A DNA stretch of 64,000 bases from Pardosa pseudoannulata (Eukaryota; Arthropoda; Arachnida; Araneae; Lycosidae). The first letter of the stretch is position 1. Every line of letters starts with the position of its first letter. Position numbers and translations under genes: made by a program. The stretch is taken from assembly GCA_032207245.1 (NCBI GenBank), contig CM063502.1, positions 136,984,998 to 137,048,997 on the forward strand, written 5' to 3'. This document shows, one piece after another, positions 1-13,208 of this stretch. The notes under the pieces are model-generated. The model made no database searches. It was not told the origin of the DNA and saw only the letters and a list, made by a program, of their open reading frames with translations.

Positions 1-188
1 AATAGAAATAGTAGTATATAATTTAAATTCTTCCCTTTCTGTGGTTCCGGATCAACTGATGTAAAAACTAATTTTTATTTGTCTAAATTTTTCCAGAATC
101 TATGTAGTAGACAAGAACATTCGGCTTCGTTTTCCTGCATATACAGTTATTTTTGTATCCACAAACAAACCATGTTGTTAGACTAACC

Positions 189-245
189 CGTACTAGTACG
201 TGACCAGCGCCCAAGTATTACTCGTCAGAAAACGTACTAGTACGT
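189..245. repeat. Pair of identical 12-bp palindromes
   Basis: The perfect palindrome CGTACTAGTACG occurs at 189-200 and again at 233-244, with 32 bp between the copies. The second extends to 14 bp at 232-245. The flanks read 'gactaac' on the left and 'gtgttaac' on the right (about 259-264), so the whole could be a tiny inverted-repeat element with TAAC/GTTA ends like the one at 60987-61393. That link is inference. The local base mix is richer in G and C than its surroundings. Confidence 0.5.
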
Positions 246-263
246 GTCTCGCATACAATGTGT

Positions 264-1479
264 TAACTTATTCAAATATATATTTATTTACAACGAGATA
301 CTAGATGTTATGCATAAATAAATGAAATCATGTATGCATAAATAATTTAAAACTGGGTCTATTTAAGACAAACTAAAATTTTGAGTATCATATAACAAAT
401 GATGATGTACAGCGAAAATTCAAACAGAATCAATGAGTTGCAGTAGAGGCAGAATAAACGTTCTAAAATGTGTCAACTCCATTTTATTCACCTCTACAAC
501 TCATCCACCACCATTAATCTTAGTAACTCTCTATTATTAGTCCTCATTTGTAAGCCACAGGTTACGACACTGCTGACATGGCTCTGTTTCACCACTCCCT
601 TTTAACAAGGGAGAACAAGAGTTTAAAAGACTATTCACTGCTTTGCATATCTGGTGTCACCTTCTAACGCTTGCGGGAAAATAATGTCATGGTGCTCAGC
701 TGCTTATTTAAATTTTGCATTATCACGTTTAAAACACTTTGACAATAAATGCAAATTTACAAACCTCTCTTACTCTTTTCATTCAATTTGTTTCGAGAAT
801 TCTGAAAAGATTGTTAATTCATAAAACTGAATTCTTGAAAGGGAAACAACGTTTAGTAAAATATGAACAAGTTTTCATTATTATGCTTTACATTTTAACT
901 TAACTGCTGTATTATTATATTTTAATTAAACAAGACCATGATAATACAAGGAAATTGTATTAAATTTAACATAAAAATGGGTTCACAGAATGTTTGGATT
1001 TATTATAAAGCACATTTATTTTTGAGAGGAATGCAAATAACGGGAATGAAATAATGGAAAAATATTTACGCTTTTGGAGAAAAAAATCCTGTGAATGTTT
1101 TTACAATAGTGTAAGCAACACCCAATTTCTCAAAATTACCAATTTTGAACCAGGTTGACCGGAATCATAAAGGCATCCACTGTTCTATACGACTGTGATG
1201 TTTCTTATTTGAGTATGAAATTTATAAATAAACAAGTATAGTAACGAATGGACTGATGAACATATGGCTGTATTCAAATGGTATTCACTATAATTTTAAA
1301 AAAAACTTATGACTCAAAAGAGAGACATCCACTAACGTTAAGTGAGAAAAATCTGTATCTCTATTTCTAATGATGCCTCAATTTTATTTCTTACTAGTAA
1401 CACTTCAATTTATTTACATACAGTTATATTTCAGTCTCTTTTCTTGATGAAGAGTTTTATTAAAATTCATTTCATACTT
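264..1479. other. AT-rich non-coding DNA, no feature seen
   Basis: I see no conserved coding frame, splice-framed exon, long simple repeat or inverted repeat here. Short A- and T-runs dominate. The 63-codon frame starting at 1342 runs into the SINE copy and is not a gene. Confidence 0.6.
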
Positions 1480-1656
1480 GTTTTGGTTTTGGTTTGGAGT
1501 GCTACGGTCTACTTTTTACAACACGAGGGCTAATGAGACCGGGACCTACAGCTTAAAGTCGATTGCGAACGGATACAAACATCCATCCCACAGTGGGATT
1601 AGAACCCATCAACTCTGGTACCGAAAGCTAGCATCCTGACCAATCGACCATCGTTC
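1480..1656 (-). mobile_element. tRNA-derived SINE, near full length
   Basis: Read on the minus strand this is a SINE. The tRNA-like head lies at about 1656-1590, with an A-box-like TGGTCGATTGG at 1650-1640 and a B-box-like GGTTCTAATCC at 1606-1596, at roughly tRNA spacing. A body of about 90 bp follows, including 'ggtcccggtctcattagcc'. The tail is a short (CCAAAA)n run, seen on the plus strand as ttttggttttggtttgg at 1480-1497. RNA polymerase III would use the two boxes; mobilisation would need a partner LINE. The body matches copies at 21907, 31312, 34785, 45309, 52535 and 63775, so this is a dispersed family. It is the best-preserved copy for head, body and tail together. The tRNA of origin was not identified. 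Confidence 0.8.
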
Positions 1657-4600
1657 ATAGTCGTTAGAAATGTATATCTATAACATAATAAAGAAAGATT
1701 TGAATAAAAATATACGCATGCATGTATATATAATCATGCCTCTGTCTATTTTCTTAGATGCAGTGTAAACGGTTACTCAGTTCGTTATTTAAGTTAAGAA
1801 AAAACACACCTGTAACCAAATAAATACAAAAAGAAGAAATAGTAAATTTCTTCAAGATTATCCAAAGTTTTTTTCTTCTTTTTCAAGACAGCAAAAAATG
1901 TTTTAACTAAATTTTAATGATCAAACAAAATATTCTTTTTTAGTTTCTTTAAATATCTAAACATGCCATTTAATGCAAAATCAATGCTTTCTGTACAGTT
2001 GCCGAGCAAGGCAATTGATTTATTTACATGAGATTAAATTACATATTTATTGACATTAGATTGGTTAATGTAATCATTTACATTTAGAAACAAAATATTT
2101 TAGTAGCTATTTGGTATCGTGATAATCATAATTTTGATTAGATATTTGAGAACAAGTTATTTTATAGAGTCTGCAGACTATCAGTCAATACATTTTCTTC
2201 AAACTAGAATTATATTGCTATACAAGAATTGTAATGTGTTTCACAAATAAAAAGGTTCCTTATCGTGTTAGAAAATGATTTTTTTATCTGTTTTAAGATG
2301 TTTTAAATTTAGAAAAACGTCTAAATATCAAGACAATTTTTTCTCAAATTGCGCTTTTATAATGAAAAAAATAAAAATTGTCTAAATAATAAACAAGCAA
2401 CACATTTTCTGAAATCCGACACATATTTCATTGTATTTCTAGAAGAAATAGAAATAAACAAAGTAAAAATCTTTGCATTTCAGAAACACCATTTTTAAGT
2501 AAAGTTTGCAAACAAATTTCAGTTGAGAAATAAACCTCACCTAACTTTCATTACAAGAGCTGCATTTTACTATTAATATTTTATTTTTAAACATTTTGAA
2601 AAAAGTATCTCTAAGTAAAAGAATTTCATGTAAGTTTCAGATTAATATAAAAGTATCAACGAAATTTCAGAAGAAATTGTTTGAAAACTCTTTTGCAAGC
2701 ATTCTGAATATCAACTAGTTTACTTCTGAGATAAGTTCTTTGATCTCTCTGGTAAACATGTAACGCAGAAGTTTCAGAAATCTATACCGAATTTAATGTT
2801 GATGGTCAGTTTTATGCTAAGGATGAAGCAGGATTATTTAAATAAAATTCCTATCTGAAATTTGATGCCTCTCTTATAGTATTTTAAATTTCAAAACTTT
2901 TATAAACTAAACTAAAATGATGTTCCACTGAAATTATTTTTTTTAATATAACAGCTCCTAAATAAAATATTAAGGTTTTTCTTTCAGAGTCGATTGTTTT
3001 CGTATGTCTAAGTACTACATATAGTTATCATTAAATTTTAATACTTTGCAACAAATAATAAAAACTATTATGCTTAGAATGTAATTACATTTTTCTAAGT
3101 CTCTATGTTTAATTTAATTAATCAAACAGGAAAGCGCATATATTGTACCAGAAAATATATACCTAAAATACTACCTTGTACTGTTTTTTTTCTGTACTAT
3201 ATAGAATTCATGATTAAAATGTTTTATGTCATAAAAAGCAGTTTAATTTATGTATCATTTATTATTTTTGGAGATTTAGTTGTTTTTAAATTAAAAAAAT
3301 TTCCATGATACATTCATGAAATTAGATACGCAAATTATATGGAAAAACTGTCTATTCACTTTTCTACTATATATTATAAGAAAATTATTGGAATAAATAA
3401 TGATTTCTACTTTTAAGAAATGACATTTATATTTGAAATTTTTTTGATATGTACAAATAAAGCTATTTTTTAATACAAGCCTTAAAAATATTTAAATTTA
3501 ATTTTTATTTGTTCCATATTTTTAGAGATAAAAGTTAAAATTAATTAAGTTATTTTACGTTCTTGCAAACTTTTAAATTAAATATATTTTTAAACACTTT
3601 CCTGTTTTGTATACGCAAAATGCATTTCCTGTATAAATAGCAGCGTTGAATAATGAGGTCAACAATTATTATTTGAAGTGAAAGATGAATTTCTTCAATA
3701 GAATTTATAAAATTAAACTAAACATTTTGATTTTAATATAAGCTGCTTAAAATCCTCTTTTTGTTTTTTTTTATTTATTTGTTTAGGGAAATATGTAGTT
3801 TTAATATAATTTTATTACATGTATATATTTAGTGGCTTATACTGCATAAGAATATGAAATGAAATTGTTGATATATTTCTAATACACAAACTAGCTAAAT
3901 TTTACTTAAATGAGAGAAATTATTACCATACATTTAAAATGTTAGTAAACATGCATTAAATATACAAATACTAAACATACACTAAATATACAAGCGTATG
4001 AATACTGCACAAAATTTGTATACTCTTATTTTTTACAGTCCTCATAAGAATAGAAGACCGAGAATCGGAAAATTTGAACAAAAGTCTAAAAATATATTTA
4101 TTTTAAATAATCAGGCACTGTTTACAAATTACAAATTGAAAAAAATTTTGATATCAAATTATTACTTCCTCTTATTAACATGATTTTGTTCTTCCTTCTT
4201 TAAACTCTCAAAAATTATATTTTATGAATTTAATGCTTCTTTTACCATCTTGGTGACATTAATTAGCTCAAGTGCATTAAGTTTTCTAAATTTCTTGATA
4301 TTATTTATTAAAGGATTTGCTATAAAACTGAGTATGAATTTTTATAACACTAAGTATTTTGTACAGTTATTACAGCTATACAACTAAAAATCACTTTGAA
4401 AATATAAATAACTTTCTTATATAAATTGTATTAAATAAACTACATTCTAAAACGCAGTTGCATGTTTTTATAGAAGGTAAACATACAATAAAAATAACAA
4501 AAATCTTAATTTTCAGTGTAGCTATATTGATTTTATTAAATGTTTCTGGACTTATTAGTTTTTACAAAAAAGCCTTCTCTCTTTATCAAATATTTTGGTA

Positions 4601-5117
4601 TAGATTTCAATGATTTGTATAATTTATGTATAAGCAATATTTATATTAACCTTAAAAATATAATTAAAAACTCGATGCTTTAAATGTACAGATTTAAGGC
4701 TGTTTTATATTGATTTTCAAACATATATTTTAGACTTGATTTAAAACATCCATATAGTACTTCTATGCTAGGTTTAAATAGTATGTCAAAAGCAATTTCT
4801 TGAACATTACCCCGATATGGATCTTTACCTCAATGGTATCAGATTATTGCGACTGTAGATAGAGGGTCACGTAAAGTGATTGATACCCTTAATACGAGTT
4901 ATTATCTCAAGGGATTAAGGAGAGGCATGAGGCTACGGAATGCATGTTAAGATATGCAGCATTCTCTCGGACAGAGATTATAAGATACCATGAGTTAATC
5001 CAACAGTACAGAATATACATATTTATATGTGTCTGTGAACGTGCAACTACATACACAAATATATGTGTGCATACGTATGCATGCGTACGTGAATGTCACA
5101 TATATTTATGTTATGTT
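1657..5117. other. AT-rich non-coding DNA
   Basis: There is no supportable gene. Short frames near 3105 and 3998 have the Lys/Asn/Ile/Phe/Tyr-rich composition expected of random AT-rich DNA. The part at about 4810-4990 is visibly richer in G and C ('gatagagggtcacgtaaagtg', 'ggagaggcatgaggctacgg') and may be the remnant of a repeat lying next to the satellite that starts at 5118. I do not recognise it. Confidence 0.55.
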
Positions 5118-6672
5118 TTGTTTAGTGTGGATTGCGCGGTCTACTACGGTACTACATGAGGTATAATGAGACCATTACCCACTATTTAGAGCGAATTCTG
5201 ACTGTATATAAATAACAATGCAAGAATCGGTATACAGTAATTTTAAAAGAGCTGGATAATATTCTATATCACTCAAATCATTGTAGAAACTCTCTGTCGT
5301 ATTAGCCAGATATTACAATGTGTCTAAGACTGAGTGACTATTCTGTATGTTTTTGCAGCTGTCTCTCTTTTACTTACTTCCTCACACTGTCACTCACAAA
5401 AGCTACGTGTATGTATGACATGTATGTATGCATAAGTGTGGAGTGTTGCTGTCTACTTTGGTACTACATGAAGTATAATGAGACCATTAAGTTCTATTTA
5501 CAGCCAATTTTGACTGCATGCAAATAACGATGCAATAATTGGTATGCAAGCATTTTAAAAGAGCTAGGTAATATTCTATTTCACCCAATTCATTGTAAAA
5601 ACTCTCTTTCGTATTAGCCGGTACAATATGTCTAAGACTGAGTGACTATTTCTGTATATTCGTGCATATGTCTCTCTTTTACTCACTTCCTCACACTGTC
5701 ACACACAAAAACTACGGGTATATATGTCATGTATGTATGCATAAGTGGGGAGTGTTGTAGTCTACTTTGGTACTACATGAGGTATAATGAGACCATTACC
5801 TACTATTTAGAGCCAATTCTGACTGGATATAAATAACAATGCAAGAATCGGTATGGATGCATTTTAAAAGAGCTAGGTAATATTCTATTTCACCCAAATC
5901 ATTGTAAAAACTCTCTTTCGTATTAGTCGGATATTACAATATGCCTAAGACTGAGTGACTATTTCTGTATGTTTGTGCATCTGTCTCTCTTTTCTCACTT
6001 CCTCACACTGTCACTCACAAAAACTACTTGTATGCATGTCATGTATGCATTTAAGCATACGTTTGGAGTGTTGTAGTCTACTTTGGTACTACATTAGGTA
6101 TAATGAGGCCATTACCTACTATTTAGAGCCAATTCTGACTGGATATAAGTAACAATGCAAGAATCGGTATGCAGAAATTTTAAAAGAGCTAGGTAATATT
6201 CTATTTCACTCAAATCAATGTAAAAACTCTTTTTCGTATTAGCTGGATATTACAATATATCTAAGACTGAATGACTATTTCTGCATGTCTCTCTTTTACT
6301 CACTTCCTCACACTGTCACTCACAAAAACTACTTGTATGCATGTCATGTATGCATTTAAGCATAAGTTTGGAGTGTTGTAGTCTACTTTGGTACTACATT
6401 AGGTATAATGAGGCCATTACCTACTATTTAGAGCCAATTCTGACTGGATATAAGTAACAATGCAAGAATCGGTATGCAGAAATTTTAAAAGAGCTAGGTA
6501 ATATTCTATTTCACTCAAATCAATGTAAAAACTCTTTTTCGTATTAGCTGGATATTAGAATATATCTAAGACTGAATGACTATTTCTGCATGTCTCTCTT
6601 TTACTCACTTCCTCACACTGTCACTCACAAAAACTACGTGTATGTATGTCATGTAAGTATGTATGCATAAGT
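5118..6672. repeat. Five-unit satellite, about 310-bp monomer with SINE-derived segment
   Basis: The block 'gtctact(tt/ac)ggtactacat' recurs with its CTAC at 5141, 5453, 5762, 6078 and 6383, giving periods of 312, 309, 316 and 305 bp. The array fades out at about 6672. Each unit starts with about 100 bp that aligns to the SINE body (agtgttgtagtctac...aatgagaccatt...agagccaattctgac), then 'gcaagaatcggtatg', 'aaaagagctaggtaatattc' and a C/T-rich part 'ctcacttcctcacactgtca'. Units four and five are almost identical, so the last duplication is recent compared with the first. The short frames at 5318, 5642 and 5955 are the same segment read three times and are not genes. Confidence 0.88.
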
Positions 6673-9574
6673 TATTTATTCAATTGTTATATTAAATTCA
6701 TAAGGTTTTAGTTACTTTTGATTAATATATTGGTTCTAACTTCTTTCAGAGAATTCAAGGATATTGTATATATACATTGAGTTTCATGGATTCTACCTGA
6801 ATAACTAAAATTTATTCGTTGGCTAAACAAGATATTTATTTATTTCATGCAAAATTCATGTTAGTTTATGAAAAATTACGATAGAGTTAAGTTTAATGTG
6901 TTATTTATCAGACAACAAAAAACAATAAAGAATGTTAATCCTAAAAAGATTTCAAATATAGTAATGCTAGCATAAAAGTATAAAATATTACGTAATAAAT
7001 GTATATAATAATATTCAAATTATTTCAAAGTAAGTTTTAAAATAAATTCATGCACTTCAAATTAAGTTTATATCACGGTATTCATTTTATAAGAACATTT
7101 CCTTCATCCCTTAAGTGCTTAAACTTGAGAAAATTATGTTTAATAAGCATGATAATGTATGTTTTATTTTGGTGAAATATTTTATGTAACCCTTTTAAAT
7201 CACTTCATATTTCAAATCTACTCCTCTGATGAGAAATGTTTTCGAATTTTGTTAAACATTTTATACAGTTAATATACATTTAATATTACGCGTTTAAGGG
7301 AACTTCACGCAAACCAATTTCATGAGAAAACGGGACCGATTACATTTGCAAAACTTTCAACTAAAATGTTGCACAATCTTTAGCTACTTTTCAAAAGCAG
7401 GAGAATTATTCATCATTGACTGGAACTAAGTTTTAGCCAAATGCATAATTTTAAACATCGGCATTACAAATACTTATCACAAACGAGATTAATATAAACG
7501 GATTTTAATAAATTCAAAGCTTAGACGAAATCTCTCGGTTTGTACCTCAGTTGAATGCACAAATACCAATCATCCGATAAATAAATCCCTCCTGTGTGTC
7601 AGACAAGTATTTAACAATTCTAAATTTGCGTGTATCGCATACTGTATGAAAGCGTTCGTTAACAGACTTAAATTGCGATATAGGAGAATGTGTTTAGAAA
7701 AAGGAACTATATGTTTATCAAGCTTTAAAAATAAAAGTATAAACAACTCATTATCGTATCAAATGAAATTAATTACTTATATGTTATCTAATAATTTAAA
7801 AACTTTCATTTCATGACATTAGTTTTATAAATTCATAAAAATTGAATTATTTAGTATATTGCATAATTGAATGCGGATTCTAATCTGTGTAAAGGAATTA
7901 ATTGTGAACTAACTCAAACTGGAACTATCTTTAGTATTTGACTTGGCCAACTCTAATTTTAAGGTGATGAAACTAAATAAAATAGAAGCAAAATAGTGTA
8001 ATTATATTTAAATATAATCCGGAGTTCCAAATTTTAACTCCTTATTAAAAAAAAATCACTAAGTACCATTTTCTAATGTAGTATATCTAATTTATTTATC
8101 TCCCTTTAAAGTGTCAGCATCCCTTTAATTTAAATTTATACACAATTTATATTAAATTTTAGGATACACATTTTAATGATGAGATCCCCAGTTTCTAAGT
8201 ATTTAAACAATCTCATCCAATAATATCATATTTCGATAACTTTTCTGTACTATTGTTTTGAGAATAAATATGCGTTTGAATCATGTCTAAAAATTCTAAA
8301 AGTCAAGATTTAAATTGATTTTTTCTAAGTTTTTTTTTTTAATTTTCATAAACAATTTATTCTTTTATCATTACAATTTAGAAATAATGCAGCATCAAAA
8401 GAGATAGGATGCTATATTTGCTAAGTGGGATAGGTTTTGAGATATGTAAGATTATATATACTCTGTTTGAGGTTCAAGTTTTCTCATCAACACTTTCCTA
8501 AAGTATTCTACAGTAATCAAAGTTTTATAAAAGGTTAATTAGATAAACGGAAGCTTTCCAAATAAACACACACACATATATAATTTTATTATAAAAATAT
8601 ATTCTTATCTCGAGATTAATTAATTCGGGGTAGAAGGAAGAGGTTTGGTGTAAATATGAAATATGTAATTAAACTTAAACTGTCATAAACAAATCAAGAG
8701 AATAATAAATTAAAAGTAAATAAAACCGAGAAATCAATAACATCTAAACTAACCATAGTTTTCAACATAATTTTAAATTCTATTCATCATAGTTAAATAA
8801 TCATATGAAATAAACACCCCCATCCACAATTTTCTTTGATTTAATTATAATTTAGATTCCATTAACAATGTCAAGTACAAATCATCATAAAATTTATGCT
8901 AATTATTGTGTTATAACATTAAAATATATAATTTTTTTCTTAAGTTATTCCTTGTACAATTTTTTGAAAATGTCGTAATGTCATTCATTCTATTAATGGC
9001 TAAATGAAATTTTAAAAAATTATTACTAAAACAATTTACGTATTCTCTGAATCATTGCCGAACATGTTTTACTATTTCTGGTTGGAGATTTATAGTTATT
9101 TCTTTTGTTTATTGTAATATTCGCATGCACATAGAATATTGTTAGTAATGAGTACATCATAAAAAATATTTCATTCCTCAATGAAAATTTACTTTCTATA
9201 TCATCACCTAGATTTAAACGCTAGCATATTTCCATCTGAAATTGCTTTCAATAGAAAGATATTTTTAGGTGTATTCGTGGAAAATCCTTACTCAAAACAG
9301 TTTAATCAACTGTACCATTATTTCCGTCTTAAATCCTAATTTTAGGTCGAAAATTCTCAGACATATGCTAGTTTATTTTATGTAAGCAGCCCAATAAAAA
9401 TAATATACTTTGGGGGATATTTCAGTATTTAATGGTATTTTTGTAAAGGATTTTGCCTCATGCTATATTTTTCATTCTTTGCTTTTATAAAAAATAATTT
9501 TTAACGAAAACTGCTCCTCAGTGGATAATTTTTGCCCACTATCATTTACTTCCTCATGCATCCTTCCTGATATA
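6673..9574. other. AT-rich non-coding DNA, no feature seen
   Basis: No coding frame, RNA gene or long repeat can be supported. Short runs such as the poly-T at about 8330 and a CA run at 8567-8576 are minor. Confidence 0.6.
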
Positions 9575-9850
9575 CTCTATAAATCCTTCCCGGAAATAGT
9601 CTCGAACAAAATATTTCAGGATTCGTTACAAATCGCTTACAGTACTTTATTTAATGGTTGTATGCCATTACACACAGCTTGTTTGACACCTTGTGCACTT
9701 AACGCAATGAATGCAGAAAACGAGAAAAACTTTGTATATCCCTCCCAGAAAATGTATAGAACAAAATCATTACAAATTAGGATTCATTAGAAACCTCTTA
9801 CAACACTAGTACAAAACTTTATTTCATAGTTGTATGCTATTATTGCAGTT
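9575..9850. repeat. Diverged tandem duplication, two copies
   Basis: Two related segments lie side by side, at about 9575-9680 and 9730-9850. Shared pieces in order are ccttccc(g/a)gaaa, gaacaaaat, attcgttacaaatc / attacaaattagg, acttta and ggttgtatgcc / gttgtatgct. The offset drifts from about 155 to 172 bp, so there are indels. The 89-codon frame at 9521-9790 spans both copies and looks like chance. Confidence 0.6.
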
Positions 9851-12082
9851 TGACGTTAAGAATATTACGTTATAGACTATAAAGACGGTTAGAGCCCACA
9901 TACCTCTAAAGATGCATTTAAATGTATTTTTTAAGTACACATGCCTCAAAACAATCATCTGATTTAAAGTGTGCAAAATTTTAGAGTTTTGCTTAAAGAG
10001 TTCTCAATTTCGAGGGGCAAAAATTGAATCGAAATTATTAAAAATGCCGTTGCATAAGATTTGACTATTATCACTATATTTTTCTTTAAAATACAAAAAA
10101 AATAAATGTTTTAAAATATATTTTATAAACTACACCTAGTTCATGGTAACCTGCTTTAGATAATGGTACCAGAAATAAAACGTCGATGCTCATAATAGTC
10201 CTATGAAAGCTGTTTGAACTGAATATAAATACATGAAAAGCACATGTCTTCGTATTCACGAGCAACTGTTTAGTTTTAATAATAAAGGCTTTCTCGGTTG
10301 CTATTAACACATAACCATTACAATATTTTTACTTTTGAAGAAGATATTTTAGTTATATTGATTTGGTATATATTGATTTTCTTGAAAGTTATTGTACTTT
10401 CAAGATTTTGGAATATCGAATTGGTATTTGCATATAATACATTAAACATATTTATCCTTTTATGAATGAAAAATATTCATCTAAATATAATTATGTATTC
10501 ATGTATTGTTTTATAAAAAATATTTTTATAAACGTCAGATAAAAGGATGGTAGAAATACAAAAATTCCACAGGGGTCTCGAAAAGCCGTTGACCATAACA
10601 ACTCCTGTGAATACTCCTAACTGTGAATACTCCTGTGAAAATATTATCTACGTGATTAAATCATTATCATTTAATTATTTGATTTAGATTTCATGCATGA
10701 TCTATCATAATTTACACTTTTAATCTTCATAATTTAGCCTATCATTGTTAAGCTAAAAAAAAAAACGATATTTATAATCTCACTGTAAAATATCTGGGAA
10801 AATATTAAACACAGAATAGAATATTTTATATATTTTTATCACAAAACTCCAAAATTATTTATTTTACACATGTTTTCAAAGGTATTAAATTTAAATCTTG
10901 TTCTGTCTGTGATAAAAAGAATATTACTTTTTTAGATTAAAATATTGCTATATAAATATTTTATTTCCTTAAATAACAAATTGTAAATTCTTAATACCTT
11001 TAAAACCATTTTAAATTCAATATTTATATACTCTTCTTTAGAATAGTTATTGTATGTACGAGCTTAGATTATTTTGATGAATGATTTTTCTGTACAAGAA
11101 GTATATTAAATTAAACAAACAAAAGAAATACTTTCGAAATACTTCAAAGTATTTTAAAACGTTAAAACTTAATAAAACTGAAAATAATCTTATATAGATT
11201 ATAAATATTTCCTGAAGATAATAAAATGGGATTTTTTTAATGTTTGCAGGGAAATAGTATCAAGAAAAGGGAATTAAATACTTTATATAAAAAGTTCTAA
11301 AATATACTAGTGAAAAAAATTGTTGTATGGTTTGGTTCGAATAGAATCTCTAACGTAAAATTTTGTGCATGAAATATAATAAACGGGTTTGGCTTTGCTT
11401 TATTTTGAGTTACATTCCCATGTTTTGTTGTTGCAAAAATAGCGATAATTAGATTGAGATCTAGTATTTAATGCTGATTCCCATTGGCTACGAATATTCC
11501 TCCCAAGAATGAAATTTTAACCCAAAGGACTCAGGTAGCGAGTCCTTGGATTAGATTCCTACCAACATTGTTATTTAACTTCATCCCACCAAAACTTTCT
11601 ATTTTATATCTAATTCCAAACAGTTACAGACATATGTACAATAGGATTTTTCTCACACCACGTCTTATTCACTGTGTTAAGGCTTTTGTGTACCATTAAA
11701 CTGATAAAAAATAACTTAAGGTACAGTTGATCTTTCTGTTAGTTAGCAGAAGTTTAAGCATTCAAATTCCAAATCAAAGAACTCTTGAAAGAATAATTCC
11801 TTCATTAATATTTTTAATATAGGTAGATCTTTGTGATGCCTACGGGTTATATTAAAATAAGAATAATCTTACGCAAAACTAACTTCCTCGGAGATATGGT
11901 GTAAACTTCCATTTGAACTACCGATTAGATAAAATAAACTGTTTTTACATGGTCCCTGAAATAGACATATATAGTCAAACTTTGTTTTAACAAACTTAAA
12001 GAGAAAAAAATATCATATTAGTTAGGTTAGGCTATATCTCAAATATGAAGGAAAATGTTAGATCTGTCAAATGTATTCATTA
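9851..12082. other. AT-rich non-coding DNA
   Basis: No gene can be supported. At 10605-10635 'ctcctgtgaatactcctaactgtgaatactcctgtgaaaat' shows a short local repeat of 'tgaatactcct'. The frames at 10086-10310 (minus) and 11484-11699 (plus) match no family I know and lack coding-like composition. Confidence 0.55.
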
Positions 12083-13208
12083 ACTAGCAAGTTTGCCCGT
12101 GCTTCGCTACAGTGAACTTAATATATTACTTTTAAACAAAGATTTTATTTTCGTGAATAACTCTCTAGATTCGTTACAGTTCAGTTCGAGTCATTGGCAT
12201 ATTTATATATTTCTATCATAGGCGTATTATAACATTATTCAGTTTTTATAATCGAATTTGTCTTATATTAAATTTGCTCAAACTTTTTTTATGGTAAAAT
12301 ATAAGTTTAACCCTAAATTACATTACTGTATTACTACTGTACGTTGATTAGCAAAGTTAACAGATCTTGCCATATTACGTGATAGAATAGGAAGCAGAGG
12401 TTTTGACAGCAACAGTGCAATTTTGCCACTAAATGTTGTCTAAAATTAAGGAAATTTATGACAAACCACATGGTTTTGTATGAAACAGAAACACACATTC
12501 ATATTGACAACCATATGGATATAAAGATAACTATATAAAATGATAGGTTTTTATTTGCCCATGAGAGTCACTGAAATTTGTACTTTTTGTTGTTAGAATA
12601 TTGTTGATAAACATTTCATTGCAACTTAAAAATTAACCAAGAATTAAATTTAAAATTAGTTCTCATATAAAAATGCTATAATTTGCGTCACATAGAAATG
12701 AAAGTGAATCACTTTATATCTCAATTTTCAGGTCAAATCGAATTGATACTACGCAGACGATGTTTAAATAATATAAAATAAGAAATGAATAAATGAAATA
12801 TTTAAAGGAATGACGTCATAATGATAGAAAAATATCATTTTCACCTATGTATTATGTAATAAATTAAAAATTTTAATCTTCTGCTTTTAACCGAGGAAAA
12901 CTGCGTTTAAAACAATTACTTTAGATGACGTCACATTGCTAGAAATATTGCTTCTTTCACTTAGTTATCATGCGATAAATTAAAAATTTAATCGTTTGCT
13001 TTTAACCGGGGAAAATAATGCTTGGAATAGTGACATGAAATGCTCGAAAAAGGGGGAAGGAATGGATTTCGAACGTTAAAAATTTACAAAAACCTTCCCA
13101 GGGATATACCTAAACATTTCCCAAATTTTCACAGCGATTGGATGCATGGTTTTTGAGTCTATCGAGTACATACAGACAGACACAAATTCATTTTTATATA
13201 TATAGATT
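12083..13208. mobile_element. Interspersed element with 'cccgtgcttcgctac' end
   Basis: The left end reads actagcaagtttgcccgtg followed by cttcgctacagtg. About 1.1 kb later the right end reads 'gagtctatcgagtacatac', 'agacagacacaaattc' and 'tttttatatatatagatt'. From memory, this pair of end motifs marks a repeat class seen in many invertebrate, mainly arthropod, genomes. I do not assign it to a superfamily, and no transposase or RT frame survives. An internal duplication at 12810-13030 lengthens it. The strand is left open because polarity is not established. Confidence 0.6.
12810..13030. repeat. Internal 115-bp duplication with two TGACGTCA sites
   Basis: Two adjacent copies each run as TGACGTCA - gatagaaa/gctagaaa - tttcac - taaattaaaaatttaatc - tgcttttaaccg(a/g)gg(g/a)aaa. 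TGACGTCA lies at 12811-12818 and 12926-12933, 115 bp apart. TGACGTCA is the palindromic CRE recognised by CREB/ATF bZIP factors. Use as a promoter element here is unproven, and the sites may be hitch-hikers in a repeat. Confidence 0.7.

Noticed and set aside
5318..6152. Three similar 64-69-codon frames that look like a small gene family
   Set aside because: They are the same part of the satellite monomer read three times. The frame is lost in units four and five and overlaps SINE-derived sequence.
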